In this document: in pieces, positions 14,679-22,998 of the stretch
How positions within the stretch are numbered: position 1 is the stretch's first letter
Layout of the letters: each line of letters opens with the position of its first letter
DNA from: a virus
IMG/VR virus record: IMGVR_UViG_3300042691_031744
Location: 1 to 39,834 of that record
Length of the DNA stretch: 39,834 nucleotides
Direction: 5' to 3' (one strand)
Translations under genes and position numbers: made by a program
Notes under the pieces: generated by a model
What the model saw: only the letters and a program-made list of their open reading frames with translations
What the model was told of the DNA's origin: nothing
Databases searched by the model: none

Positions 14679-16091
14679 ATGAGCAGCGTACCATACACAT
14701 TTGCAGGAGCCATAGGTAACATACCTTTGAATCAATTGGATGTTAATTTCTCCAATGTCAAGGCTTCGGCAGATTATGTGATCCAAAACACCCAGGCAAA
14801 CATCACCAGCGTGGGTACACTTACAGGACTGAGTGTAGTTGGCAATGTCAATGTTGTGGGTCGAATCAGTACCACAGGCAATGTAATTGCAGCCAATCTA
14901 TTGACCAATGGTGAAATCAGCACTGTTGGAACCGCCACTGTGGGCAATTTACTTTCGTCCGAGGTTGTATCAGCCGTGGGCAACGTTTTTGCTGGAGGTA
15001 TGGTCACCAATGTGATTAGTGCTACAACTGTGATTGCAGATACTAGTAACATAGTCGGATGTGTGACTGTGGGTGGTACAGTAACAGCCAATGGGTTGCG
15101 TTCTACCACTACAGTGAGCGCCACGGGCAACATTGACGGAGGAAACATATTAAGTGCGGGAATAATTAGCAGCACTGGTAATGTGTCAACTGCGGCTAAT
15201 TTGAACGTGACACAAAACACGATAATCAGTGGTAACCTAACTGTGGCTGGAAACGCTTTAGTATCAGGAACTACAACGTTTGTTAATCAGGCCAATTTGT
15301 CTGTGGCAAATTCAACTATTACAGTGGCCAACGGAGTCAGTACTTCGGCCTTGATTGATGGTGCAGGTATACTCGCAGGTAATCCCACTGTGGCCTATAT
15401 TCTTTATAGCAATGCTCTGGCAGCATGGACAACCGCAAATAATTTTAGTATTGGTGGCAATTTACTAGTCACAGGAACAGCTTTTGCAGTCACACCTTCC
15501 AATGCGACCAGTAATACGCAATTGGCAACCACACTGTTTGTCAACAACAAAATAACCGAGGCGGTAGGAAATCTGGGTACCATTTCAACGCAAAACGCCA
15601 ACAATGTAAGCATCACCGGTGGATCAATTTCAGGAATCACTGATTTAGCAGTAGCTGATGGTGGCACAGGTGCTTCTACTTTCACAGCCAATGCAGTGCT
15701 TTTGGGCAATGGCAGTTCCAGTTTCCAAACTGTGTCACCGGGCACATCTGGATATGCCCTGCGTAGCAATGGCAGTATTTGGACTTCACAAAGACTTGGC
15801 CTGGGCATGACCGGTGAACTCTGGCAGGATGTTACCGGCGCCAGATCTGCCGGTGTACAGTATACCAATACCAATGGATATCCCATACAGGTTGCACTGA
15901 CCATGAATTTGACCTTTGTTGATCATGGGTTGAACTGCTATGTCAATGGGGTTTTAATACAATCTCCTCGCAGTGGTGGTAATTTTTTCAATGCCAACGG
16001 CACTGCCAGCTTTATTGTTCCCGTTGGGGCCACTTATCAAGTAAATACAGTTGCGTCCGGGAGTATTGCACTCTGGGCCGAACTTTCCTAA
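14679..16091 (+). CDS. second repetitive tail fibre
   Basis: This 470-aa protein has an N-terminal PLNQLDVNFSNVKA segment similar to fibre attachment regions. Degenerate shaft repeats (ISTTGNV.AANLLTNG and similar) run to about residue 180. A long Ala/Thr/Asn-rich middle includes AVADGGTGASTFTANAVLLG, a linker common in phage fibres. The C-terminal tip (about residues 370-470) is beta-rich and ends in SGSIALWAELS. It shares repeat style with the 742-aa fibre, so the two probably arose by duplication. Role: host attachment, inferred. Confidence 0.75.
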   Translation: MSSVPYTFAGAIGNIPLNQLDVNFSNVKASADYVIQNTQANITSVGTLTGLSVVGNVNVVGRISTTGNVIAANLLTNGEISTVGTATVGNLLSSEVVSAVGNVFAGGMVTNVISATTVIADTSNIVGCVTVGGTVTANGLRSTTTVSATGNIDGGNILSAGIISSTGNVSTAANLNVTQNTIISGNLTVAGNALVSGTTTFVNQANLSVANSTITVANGVSTSALIDGAGILAGNPTVAYILYSNALAAWTTANNFSIGGNLLVTGTAFAVTPSNATSNTQLATTLFVNNKITEAVGNLGTISTQNANNVSITGGSISGITDLAVADGGTGASTFTANAVLLGNGSSSFQTVSPGTSGYALRSNGSIWTSQRLGLGMTGELWQDVTGARSAGVQYTNTNGYPIQVALTMNLTFVDHGLNCYVNGVLIQSPRSGGNFFNANGTASFIVPVGATYQVNTVASGSIALWAELS

Positions 16092-16098
16092 CTTGTAA

Positions 16099-16683
16099 AT
16101 GAAAATTGAAAAATTTATTGGCATATATGAAAATGCCTTTGCTCCAGAATTCTGTCAATCTGTGATTGATTATTTTGAAAATGCAGCCGCAGCTGGGTTT
16201 GCAATGACACGCCAGCAGTCTGAAACAGGTGTGCCCAAATACCAAAAAGACAGCACTGATTTGTACATGCACAGTGAACAGTGTGTGTCGCTGTTGGGCA
16301 CCAGGGTCATCAGCAAACAGTTCAAAGACGCTTTCCATAACGTGCTTTATCCGCAGTACATCAATGAATTTGATACATTGCGAACTTGTGGGTTTTTGCA
16401 TACCAATTACATCAAAGTACAAAAAACCACCGTGGGTGGTGGGTACCATCTTTGGCATCACGAAACAGATACCCGTGAAACCTGCAACAGAGTATTGGCC
16501 TGGATGATCTATCTCAATGATGTAAAGGAAGGCGGAGAAACTGAATTTTTGTATCAAAATTTACGAATACACCCTACCACCGGAACTTTTGTCATGTGGC
16601 CCGCAGGGTTTACTCACACACATCGTGGCAATCCACCATTAAGCGGCGAAAAATATATCATGACAGGCTGGGTCGAATATTGA
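16099..16683 (+). CDS. 2OG-Fe(II) oxygenase (prolyl-4-hydroxylase-like)
   Basis: This 194-aa protein has the double-stranded beta-helix pattern of the superfamily. The iron facial triad is read as H120-x-E122 (LWHHETD) with a distal His at 173 or 175 (GFTHTHRG). Lys185 (GEKYIM) is suited to 2-oxoglutarate. RVLAWMIYLNDV and GGETEF are typical P4H strands. HxE in place of the usual HxD is a variant. Such genes often sit among fibre genes in T4-like aquatic phages, so hydroxylation of a fibre or host-surface protein is plausible. It lies 7 nt behind the second fibre gene. Confidence 0.8.
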   Translation: MKIEKFIGIYENAFAPEFCQSVIDYFENAAAAGFAMTRQQSETGVPKYQKDSTDLYMHSEQCVSLLGTRVISKQFKDAFHNVLYPQYINEFDTLRTCGFLHTNYIKVQKTTVGGGYHLWHHETDTRETCNRVLAWMIYLNDVKEGGETEFLYQNLRIHPTTGTFVMWPAGFTHTHRGNPPLSGEKYIMTGWVEY

Positions 16684-16702
16684 TAAGCTCATCAAGATTT
16701 AC

Positions 16703-16710
16703 CATAAATA
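16703..16710 (+). promoter_or_regulatory. T4-late-type promoter
   Basis: CATAAATA, followed by TTAGGA and ATG at 16,735, in the 51-bp gap before the third fibre-type gene. Confidence 0.65.
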
Positions 16711-16734
16711 GACTGTATAAACTTAGGACAGATT

Positions 16735-17613
16735 ATGACCAGTGCAATTAACCCTAACAACATCGACGGCACCTACCCTGTAGCCGGACAAGACAACAAC
16801 AGCCAGGGTTTTCGTGACAATTTTACCAACACGAAAACCAATTTTCAGTATGCAGCTGACGAAATTTCAGACTTGCAAAGCAAGGTAGTTTTAAAGCAAG
16901 CCCTGACAGGAACCACGCTCGACAATGACATGTTAGGCAGTGTGCTGGCCAATGCCACTCTGGCTGACATGGCCTACACACGATTGGCCTTGGGCTCAGT
17001 CAGCGGCAGTCAAACTATCAATTATGCCGCAGCCATGTTCCAAACTCTGACTACTACAGGGTCAGTGAGCCTGGGATTTTCTAATTTTCCGGCAGCTGGA
17101 TCGGCAGGTGTATTGAACCTACAAGTCACTATATCCAATACAGCGCACACACTCACATTGCCGGCTGCGGTTTCTGTGAACAATCAGGGCATCCAAGGAC
17201 TCAACACTTCGACCAATGTGATAACATTTGCCGCAGTTGGAGTGTATACCTTTGAATTCATGACCAGCGATGGTGGCAGCACTATCACCGTCACTGAAAC
17301 CAACAAACGCATACAACCTTTCAACAACAGCAGTGAAGATTTGGCCAGTGGCGCAGGAGCCAATTTATCAGTCACAACCAGCTTTTTTGGAACCGCTGCA
17401 GCAGAAACAGCAACCTTGGCTGCTGGAGTCGAAGGGCAGATCAAAGTGTTTGCCATGAAGATTGATTCAGGCGACATGGTAATCACTGTGACCAATCCAG
17501 CCTGGGGTGGTGCAGGAACCATTACATTCTCAGCCGAAGGCCAGGCCTGTACCATGCAGTACATCAGCGGTAAATGGTTCTGCATTGGCAACAACGGCGC
17601 TGCTTTTGCCTGA
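16735..17613 (+). CDS. tail-fibre-type virion protein
   Basis: This 292-aa protein starts with NPNNIDGTYPVAGQDNNSQGFRDNF, a fibre/neck-type N-terminal motif of T4-like phages. A short helix (ADEISDLQSKVVLKQ) follows, then repeated beta strands rich in Ser, Thr, Ala and Gly. No enzymatic motif. The protein ends in a compact beta region (QACTMQYISGKWFCIGNNGAAF). It is the last gene of the fibre block. Structural assignment is by composition, N-terminus and context. Confidence 0.7.
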   Translation: MTSAINPNNIDGTYPVAGQDNNSQGFRDNFTNTKTNFQYAADEISDLQSKVVLKQALTGTTLDNDMLGSVLANATLADMAYTRLALGSVSGSQTINYAAAMFQTLTTTGSVSLGFSNFPAAGSAGVLNLQVTISNTAHTLTLPAAVSVNNQGIQGLNTSTNVITFAAVGVYTFEFMTSDGGSTITVTETNKRIQPFNNSSEDLASGAGANLSVTTSFFGTAAAETATLAAGVEGQIKVFAMKIDSGDMVITVTNPAWGGAGTITFSAEGQACTMQYISGKWFCIGNNGAAFA

Positions 17614-17627
17614 TCAAATCAAAACGC

Positions 17628-17656
17628 TTGACTTTGTAATTTAATTGCCTTATAAT
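17628..17656 (+). promoter_or_regulatory. sigma70-type promoter, leaderless arrangement
   Basis: TTGACT (17,628-17,633), a 17-nt spacer and TATAAT (17,651-17,656). The next ATG is at 17,663, seven bases after the -10 box, exactly where transcription should start. Confidence 0.82.
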
Positions 17657-17662
17657 CAAGGT

Positions 17663-17881
17663 ATGGAACATCCTTTGATAGCCAATTTGGACGAATTGTC
17701 CAATGAGCAATTACAAGAAAAAATTTCTGAGCTGACCAAAAAACTCAACATCGCACTTAGAACCGGAAACGGACATTTGTGCAATCAACTACGCATGGCT
17801 CTAGAAAGCTACAACAACAAGTATCAAGAACGTTTGCGTGGCAACGGAACGTCATTTGATGATGTGATAGATATATCATGA
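17663..17881 (+). CDS. small coiled-coil phage protein
   Basis: The ATG at 17,663 (72 aa) is preferred over an upstream TTG that lies inside the promoter. The protein is helical and charged (LQEKISELTKKLNIALRTGN, then LRMALESYNNKYQERLR), of a type widespread in T4-like aquatic phages. Function unknown. There is no ribosome-binding site, and the promoter position predicts a leaderless mRNA. The stop overlaps the next ATG by four bases. Confidence 0.72.
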   Translation: MEHPLIANLDELSNEQLQEKISELTKKLNIALRTGNGHLCNQLRMALESYNNKYQERLRGNGTSFDDVIDIS

Positions 17882-18486
17882 ATGTGAGACTGCGTCACGA
17901 CATGCATTTTACCGCCGGCATCTATTATGGTGAGCAAATTCGCATGAACAACTACACACTGACTCTGTGGATGACCACAGCCTGCATCGATCCAGCAGAT
18001 CAAAATACTGCATTTGAAAGGATCAAATATTTTGTTTATAACAAAATTGACAGCACCGTGTTTATAAATTCTGCACATGATCAACAGTGCCAATTGTTAT
18101 CGTCGGCTGGATTAAAAATTACTACCATGCCAGGAGAACCAGTTGATCAGTTAATCGGTATCATGCTATACTACAAGCTCAACGCCATAGTGGAAGGTCG
18201 TATGATCATAGAAGAAACTGAAATTACCAGTGCATTGGGCGAGAACATGACTTATCTACACTGTGAAAATGAACACACAGATATTCCCGCACAGCCAGAC
18301 TGGTGGCAGGCCACAGATCCCATACACTGTGACTTGGCCTTGATTGATACCGACAAAGTTGTAGCTATGCCTCAGGCCTCCACCTGGCGTGAATTGGATC
18401 TGTGCTGGACTTTTGCAGACACAAACATTGACACTGGCAACACTGTGGTATTTGCTGATTTTAAAAAAAGCGATGATACAAAATAA
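17878..18486 (+). CDS. unknown phage protein
   Basis: This 202-aa protein is translationally coupled to the previous gene (ATGA). It has an alternating strand/helix composition with several Cys, His and Trp residues but no recognised motif. It overlaps the next gene by 14 nt. The block 17,663-18,994 reads as one operon. Confidence 0.6.
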   Translation: MNVRLRHDMHFTAGIYYGEQIRMNNYTLTLWMTTACIDPADQNTAFERIKYFVYNKIDSTVFINSAHDQQCQLLSSAGLKITTMPGEPVDQLIGIMLYYKLNAIVEGRMIIEETEITSALGENMTYLHCENEHTDIPAQPDWWQATDPIHCDLALIDTDKVVAMPQASTWRELDLCWTFADTNIDTGNTVVFADFKKSDDTK

Positions 18487-18994
18487 GTTTGGAGAGTTGG
18501 TATTTTTTGAAAACGACTTGTGTGATTTGCTCATGCAAGGTCACGCAGTTGATTCTTTAAAGCATGTGGTTGTTGACAGTTCTATAAATCTTGAAAAGTT
18601 AGCAACGGCTTTTACACATCCAGAATCATTGTTGACCTGGAAATTTCCTCAAAATTCTGAAACCAATGTAGCAGACTTTCATGCATCTCAACAGTTAACA
18701 TGGCACATGCCCGACGAGTATAAAAACTTAGACATAGCACAACACGTATTAGACTCTTGTCAGTCTGATGCTGAATTACAACGATGCGGTCAGGAACTAT
18801 TGTTATTTCAAGAACGTGACCTGTTTAATCTGTTGCGATATTTGAAATATCTAGTGGACACAATGACAACCAATCAAGTGATCTGGGGAGTTGGGCGAGG
18901 TAGTTCGGTGGCCAGTTTTGTTTTGTACAAACTAGGAGTGCATCGCATTGATAGTTTGTATTATAATTTAGACATACATGAATTTTTGCGTTAA
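18473..18994 (+). CDS. DnaE (DNA polymerase III alpha)-like fragment
   Basis: This 173-aa protein uses the ATG at 18,473; the longer frame from 18,389 is a shadow of the previous gene. Its end, IWGVGRGSSVASFVLYKLG followed by DSLYYNLDIHEFLR, aligns well with the bacterial polymerase III alpha palm motif (GPGRGSAAGSLVAY...ITDIDPL.Y.L.FERFL). The upstream helices would match the pre-palm region. The gene stops just before the catalytic Asp-containing PD.D.D motif, so it cannot be a polymerase by itself. It may be a decoy or structural relic that binds a DnaE partner such as the clamp. Confidence 0.65.
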   Translation: MIQNKFGELVFFENDLCDLLMQGHAVDSLKHVVVDSSINLEKLATAFTHPESLLTWKFPQNSETNVADFHASQQLTWHMPDEYKNLDIAQHVLDSCQSDAELQRCGQELLLFQERDLFNLLRYLKYLVDTMTTNQVIWGVGRGSSVASFVLYKLGVHRIDSLYYNLDIHEFLR

Positions 18995-18997
18995 ATA
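18990..18997 (+). promoter_or_regulatory. T4-late-type promoter over a stop codon
   Basis: GTTAAATA. The TAA stop of the DnaE-like gene (18,992-18,994) is inside it. AAAGGAA and ATG at 19,022 follow. Confidence 0.6.
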
Positions 18998-19021
18998 CTC
19001 TCACAAAACAAAGGAATCACA

Positions 19022-19483
19022 ATGACACGTAAAATTTACAAATCAGCCATGGGTAAAACAGTTGATCTGGGTGCTTTGTTGCTGCAGAACGAAAACACCA
19101 GAGCAGTTGGCAACATGAACGTGAATGCTCGCGGAGATCTCTTAGACAGTGCTAATCGTATCACCGAAAAGAAAAGTCATCAGGTACAGCGCAAATATAG
19201 TAAACAGACCAATGTGTCAACCGGACCGGTGGCCACAAGCACACTAGCGGCCAAACAACAGCTGAATCAAACTGGTATAATTGATAACGTAGATACGTTT
19301 GCGGATTTGCCGGAAGAAGAATTTGATGAAGTAGAAAAAATTGTAGAACCGATACAAAAAGCAGAGCCCAAACCCTTGCGAGGTGGATTGGCAGCGGCCA
19401 TTGCACGCAGTCGAGAAATCAAACAAGAATTGGATAAACCTTTGCGCCAACGCGACATTGGCCCTGGTGTAAAAAAAATCTAA
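19022..19483 (+). CDS. probable virion structural protein
   Basis: This 153-aa protein begins KIYKSAMGKTVDLGALLLQNE and then NMNVNARGD, a pattern I associate with small structural proteins of T4-like aquatic phages. The middle is disordered, followed by an acidic stretch (LPEEEFDEVEK) and a C-terminal basic tail. The late-type promoter at 18,990 and AAAGGAA fit late expression. It lies 6 nt ahead of the co-chaperonin gene. Confidence 0.6.
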   Translation: MTRKIYKSAMGKTVDLGALLLQNENTRAVGNMNVNARGDLLDSANRITEKKSHQVQRKYSKQTNVSTGPVATSTLAAKQQLNQTGIIDNVDTFADLPEEEFDEVEKIVEPIQKAEPKPLRGGLAAAIARSREIKQELDKPLRQRDIGPGVKKI

Positions 19484-19489
19484 AACAAC

Positions 19490-19891
19490 ATGAACAAACC
19501 TGCATTTTCTCCACATCAAATTCAACAAGATCAGATCAAAGCCTTGCATGATGCAGTCATTGTGTCTGACATGGAGTTCGACACACGTATCACACAGTCA
19601 GGATTGATTTTGCCCAATGACAATGGTACCACCTTGGGTATCAGACCAAGATGGGGCCGGGTATATGCTGTAGGCAAAGATCAACGAGATGTGCAAGTGG
19701 GACAATGGATTCTAGTAGCGCATGGTCGTTGGACTCGTGGAATTGACATTGAAGATGGACAACATACCCACAAGCGAACCATACGCAAAATTGATCCCAA
19801 TGATATTCTCCTGGTAGCCGACGGTGACGAACGTCCGCAGGATGATACCATGAGCACAGCAGTTCACGTGGCCAAAAAAACACGAGACTGA
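19490..19891 (+). CDS. GroES/gp31-like co-chaperonin
   Basis: This 133-aa protein has the GroES beta-barrel pattern: ALHDAVIVSDM, a mobile-loop region (DTRITQSGLILPND), GRVYAVG, VGQWILVAHGRWTRGI and DPNDILLVAD. In T4, gp31 replaces GroES so that GroEL can fold the capsid protein. This gene is the likely equivalent. It has an N-terminal extension of about 15 residues and a C-terminal tail. It follows a late-type structural gene by 6 nt, consistent with a capsid-folding role. Confidence 0.8.
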   Translation: MNKPAFSPHQIQQDQIKALHDAVIVSDMEFDTRITQSGLILPNDNGTTLGIRPRWGRVYAVGKDQRDVQVGQWILVAHGRWTRGIDIEDGQHTHKRTIRKIDPNDILLVADGDERPQDDTMSTAVHVAKKTRD

Positions 19892-19893
19892 TC

Positions 19894-20043
19894 ATGCCCA
19901 TGTATGAAACCACAGTGCGCACACCTGAAGGCGAAAAGAAAGATCGGGTGTATGCAAAAGATTTACAAGAAGCCCGGGTCCTGTTTGAACAGCGTCACGG
20001 CCCTAGAAACGTTCCTTTTATTCCACACATAGTACCCAGTTAA
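19894..20043 (+). CDS. small basic protein, unknown
   Basis: This 49-aa frame starts with ATG 2 nt after the co-chaperonin stop and ends 1 nt before the next ATG. It begins MPMYETTVRTPEG and includes an amphipathic helix (DLQEARVLFEQRHG). Recognised only by its tight fit in the operon. Confidence 0.5.
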   Translation: MPMYETTVRTPEGEKKDRVYAKDLQEARVLFEQRHGPRNVPFIPHIVPS

Positions 20044-20044
20044 A

Positions 20045-20266
20045 ATGGGATTCCGTAAACCTGACCTTGAAGTGGCCTATCGTGCTATTCGCTATGCCAT
20101 GGCCGAAATTGACTCACCGCACAATGACGGTTTTACCAGTTCCTATTGCAAACAAGAACTATATCAGTTAAAATGTTGGCTAGACGACGAATATCGTAAG
20201 CTACCAACATTTGTAGGGGAAGAGGCATGGGAACAGGAACGACTCGTAGAAATCCTAAAGCGGTAA
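20045..20266 (+). CDS. small helical protein, unknown
   Basis: This 73-aa acidic helical protein has four aromatic-rich helices (AYRAIRYAMAEI, KQELYQLKCWLDDEYRKL). Its last 40 nt overlap the next small gene in another frame. Unknown function. Confidence 0.6.
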   Translation: MGFRKPDLEVAYRAIRYAMAEIDSPHNDGFTSSYCKQELYQLKCWLDDEYRKLPTFVGEEAWEQERLVEILKR

Positions 20267-20406
20267 AACTGGCCAAATGTAGCATCTGCTATAAGGTGCC
20301 CACACCCGATTGCGATTGGCGTCAAGGGCGTTGTCCGCACAGAGAACCAGCTTTTGTAGAAATTGCCATGCGTAATTTTTTTAATTTTTTTAAAAGGTCA
20401 AAATGA
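20227..20406 (+). CDS. small putative zinc-binding protein
   Basis: This 59-aa frame overlaps the preceding gene by 40 nt and the clamp-loader gene by four (ATGA). It contains CSICYKVPTPDC and then GRCPHR, giving CxxC-x7-C-x6-C with an adjacent His, a plausible zinc site. The tail is basic. Coupling to the clamp loader suggests a DNA-replication accessory role, which is inference. Confidence 0.55.
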   Translation: MGTGTTRRNPKAVKLAKCSICYKVPTPDCDWRQGRCPHREPAFVEIAMRNFFNFFKRSK

Positions 20407-21320
20407 AACAACTTTGGACAGAAAAATATCGGCCGGACACCTTGGATGGGTATGTGTTCCGTGATCCGGCACAGCGGGAACAGATCGAAGGATGGATCCG
20501 AGAAAAAACCATACCACACTTGTTGTTTTCGGGTGCACCAGGTGTAGGCAAGACCACGCTGGCAAAAATCTTGATCAAGTCTTTGGGCATTGACGAATAT
20601 GACATCCTGGAGATCAATGCATCAAGAGAAAACAGTGTGGATACCATTCGTGACAAGATCACAAACTTTGTGGCCACCATGCCTTTTGGTGTGTTCAAGG
20701 TAGTGTTGCTGGATGAAGCAGACTATATCAGTCCCAATGGACAGGCTGCACTGCGTGGAGTCATGGAAACTTATCATGCCAGTGCCAGATTCATTCTTAC
20801 TTGTAACTATCCCAATCGTGTGATTCCGGCCTTGCATTCAAGATGCCAAGGTTTCCATATTGATCGTGTGGATCTCACTGAATTCACCGCCAGAGTGGCC
20901 ACTGTGTTGGTCGGCGAGAGTGTGGAGTTTGATCTAGACACCCTGGACTCATATGTGCGTGCCACGTATCCAGATCTGCGTAAGTGTTTAAACACAGTAC
21001 AAATGCACAGCGTGGACGGACGATTGACAGCCCCCAGCGCAGATTCAGCCAGCAGCCAAGACTGGCGCTTGGCCGCTGTAGATCTGTTCAAGCAAGGAAA
21101 GATCACTGAAGCGAGAAAACTCATGTGTGCCAGTGTGCGTCCGGAAGAAATGGAAGACATGTTCCGTTGGATGTATGACAATCTTGCACTGTGGTCAAAG
21201 GATCCAGAAAAACAAGATCAGGCCATCATTATCATACGCAATGGTCTGGTCAATGTGCCCATGGTAGCTGATCAAGAAATTAATTTGAGTGCTACACTTT
21301 GCGAGTTGAGTCAACTATGA
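20403..21320 (+). CDS. 44: sliding-clamp loader ATPase subunit (gp44/RfcS-like)
   Basis: This 305-aa AAA+ protein has Walker A GAPGVGKTT (residues 44-52), Walker B VVLLDEAD (about 102-109) and the SRC arginine-finger motif HSRCQGF (about 141-147). T4 gp44 is 319 aa. With the small subunit gp62 it opens gp45 clamps and loads them on primed DNA. A short gene of unknown identity overlaps the 3' end by four bases, at the position gp62 would have, but I do not recognise gp62 there. An ATGA overlap joins it to the zinc-type small gene upstream. Confidence 0.85.
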   Translation: MKQLWTEKYRPDTLDGYVFRDPAQREQIEGWIREKTIPHLLFSGAPGVGKTTLAKILIKSLGIDEYDILEINASRENSVDTIRDKITNFVATMPFGVFKVVLLDEADYISPNGQAALRGVMETYHASARFILTCNYPNRVIPALHSRCQGFHIDRVDLTEFTARVATVLVGESVEFDLDTLDSYVRATYPDLRKCLNTVQMHSVDGRLTAPSADSASSQDWRLAAVDLFKQGKITEARKLMCASVRPEEMEDMFRWMYDNLALWSKDPEKQDQAIIIIRNGLVNVPMVADQEINLSATLCELSQL

Positions 21321-21601
21321 GATACTTACTGTTAACCTATTATACCAAACCATCGGGCAAGATCGACGAAGTCATGACCATTGCCAAACGACTAAAACCT
21401 CGAGACTGGCAAATGACCAATGTGATCTTGGATTTCCAAGAACAGAAGGTCTTGTTGTGCAGCGTAGCCGGGCTCACAGCCACCCGAGACTGGGATACCA
21501 TAGTTTCATACTATTACAAACACTATGCGGCAACTATTGAACGCCTGTTTCAAGAAAATGGACACACCGCACCCGAGGTTGACCAAAAAACTGAAGCATA
21601 G
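21317..21601 (+). CDS. conserved-type small protein after the clamp loader
   Basis: This 94-aa protein starts at ATG 21,317 (ATGA overlap with the clamp-loader stop). It has strand/helix alternation (YLLLTYYTKPSGKIDEVM, VILDFQEQKVLLC) and a Tyr-rich helix. Position suggests gp62 or a replication accessory, but it is shorter than T4 gp62 (187 aa) and I see no sequence resemblance. The -35 box and spacer of the next promoter lie inside its coding sequence. Confidence 0.6.
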   Translation: MRYLLLTYYTKPSGKIDEVMTIAKRLKPRDWQMTNVILDFQEQKVLLCSVAGLTATRDWDTIVSYYYKHYAATIERLFQENGHTAPEVDQKTEA

Positions 21602-21607
21602 TATAAT
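21579..21607 (+). promoter_or_regulatory. sigma70-type promoter, leaderless arrangement
   Basis: TTGACC (21,579-21,584), a 17-nt spacer and TATAAT (21,602-21,607). The next ATG is at 21,614, the predicted transcription start. No ribosome-binding site could fit. Confidence 0.85.
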
Positions 21608-21613
21608 AATACT

Positions 21614-22222
21614 ATGAAAAAATGGAAAAATCTGGATCGCCTGATCCTTACCGATTGCGACGGTGTGTGCCTAGACTGGGAATGGGCATTCAATGTATGG
21701 ATGCAGGAACACGGCTTTGAAGAAGTTCCAGGTTCAAAACTGCAATATGACATGAGCCTACGCTACGGAGTCAGCAAGGATCAGATTCGCAAGCTGATCA
21801 AGGTATTCAATGAATCAGCGGCCATTGGTTTCTTGCCAGCACAGCGTGATGCCATGTATTACATCAAACGCCTGCACGAAGAGTTTGGCTATAGATTCCA
21901 TGCTATAACTAGCCTGAGCCTGGATCCTAATGCGCAGAAACTGAGAGAAATGAACATACACAAACTGTTCGGACCCACGGCCTTTGAACGCATAGTGTGC
22001 CTAGACACCGGAGCCCACAAGGACGAGGCCCTGGAAGAATATGAAGGCACCGGTTGTTATTGGGTAGAGGACAAGCCAGAGAATGCCGAGGCTGGTTATA
22101 AACTAGGATTGAAATCCTTGCTTCTAGAACACGGCCACAACATGCATCATTATCATGAAGGTGTTCGCCTGGTAAAAAACTGGCGAGAAATTTACCAGGT
22201 CATCACTGATCAATCCGTGTAA
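21614..22222 (+). CDS. HAD-superfamily phosphatase (5'-nucleotidase-like)
   Basis: This 202-aa protein has HAD motif I LTDCDGVCLDW (Asp14, Asp16), motif II ITSLS, a Lys near KDEA and motif IV YWVEDKPENAEAG. Helical cap residues follow motif I. The layout is that of small 5'(3')-deoxyribonucleotidases and polynucleotide phosphatases. It probably acts on nucleotides in the infected cytoplasm. The promoter predicts a leaderless mRNA. The 3' end overlaps the convergent phoH gene by 13 bp. Confidence 0.78.
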   Translation: MKKWKNLDRLILTDCDGVCLDWEWAFNVWMQEHGFEEVPGSKLQYDMSLRYGVSKDQIRKLIKVFNESAAIGFLPAQRDAMYYIKRLHEEFGYRFHAITSLSLDPNAQKLREMNIHKLFGPTAFERIVCLDTGAHKDEALEEYEGTGCYWVEDKPENAEAGYKLGLKSLLLEHGHNMHHYHEGVRLVKNWREIYQVITDQSV

Positions 22223-22998
22223 AGTTTTAATACACTGCCAATAATGGCATGTCGCTGTACGTCGCGAGCTTGTAACTCGCAAACAGCAATTCCTTCAACA
22301 CCCCCTTTCCCCAGCCGTTGACTCAAGTCCATGAGACCATTGTCGCCGTGACTGCGATCGGCTTGTTCAACGTCACCCGTTATAATGATTTTTGAATCCA
22401 CGCCTATGCGTGTCATCAACATCTTGCACTGGGCCGGTGTGGCATTTTGCATTTCATCTGCAATGATCCACGACCGCTTGAACGTTCGTCCCCGCATGAA
22501 AGCCAACGGGGCTATTTCTATGACCTGATCCTCAATCATCGCACTAATGTCTTGAGGGCGGTAACTCTCGCGCAGGACATCTAATAAGGGGCGAGTCCAT
22601 GGTTCCATTTTTGCCACAAGATTTCCCGGCAGGAACCCGTGCCGTTCATCTTCTACTCCTACTGCGGGTCGTGTCATTACTATGCGTTCTGTTGTTCCTT
22701 CTTGTAGAGCTTTGACAGCGGCCTGCATGGCCAAGTAAGTTTTACCTGTGCCTGCGGGTCCTACTGTGACAACAATGTGCTGAGCACTATCCTGTAAAGC
22801 CAAGACCAGGCGTTCTTGATTGCGGGTTCTAGGAACCAGATCAATGGCGCGAGGGCGGTACTGCTTGGGTTGGGCTTGGTTAAACTGGATGGTGTTCTCG
22901 ACTTGTTGCATACGCTTTTGTGCTTTTTGTGCGCGGTTTCTACTCAAGTGCGATTCTCCGTTTTGGTTAAATTGTACTTCAACAGCAGGTGCTGTCAC
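22210..22998 (-). CDS. phoH: PhoH-like ATPase
   Basis: This 262-aa protein, read from GTG at 22,998, has Walker A VGPAGTGKT (residues 79-87), GVEDERHGFLPGN, Walker B SWIIADEMQNAT and the sensor-like MLMTRIG...ITGD. PhoH is a P-loop protein of the superfamily 1 helicase core and is very common in marine and freshwater phages. Its biochemical role in phages is unsettled. It is one of only two genes on this strand. A reverse TAAATA just upstream places the transcript start within 1-2 bases of the GTG. Confidence 0.88.
   Translation of the reverse strand: MTAPAVEVQFNQNGESHLSRNRAQKAQKRMQQVENTIQFNQAQPKQYRPRAIDLVPRTRNQERLVLALQDSAQHIVVTVGPAGTGKTYLAMQAAVKALQEGTTERIVMTRPAVGVEDERHGFLPGNLVAKMEPWTRPLLDVLRESYRPQDISAMIEDQVIEIAPLAFMRGRTFKRSWIIADEMQNATPAQCKMLMTRIGVDSKIIITGDVEQADRSHGDNGLMDLSQRLGKGGVEGIAVCELQARDVQRHAIIGSVLKLYTD

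Noticed and set aside
15404-16557. Minus-strand frames of 166 and 181 codons
   Set aside because: They lie opposite the second fibre and the 2OG oxygenase, both of which have clear protein signatures on the plus strand.
21317-21601. Assignment as gp62, the clamp-loader small subunit
   Set aside because: Position fits, but it is half the T4 length and I see no shared motif; kept as unknown.
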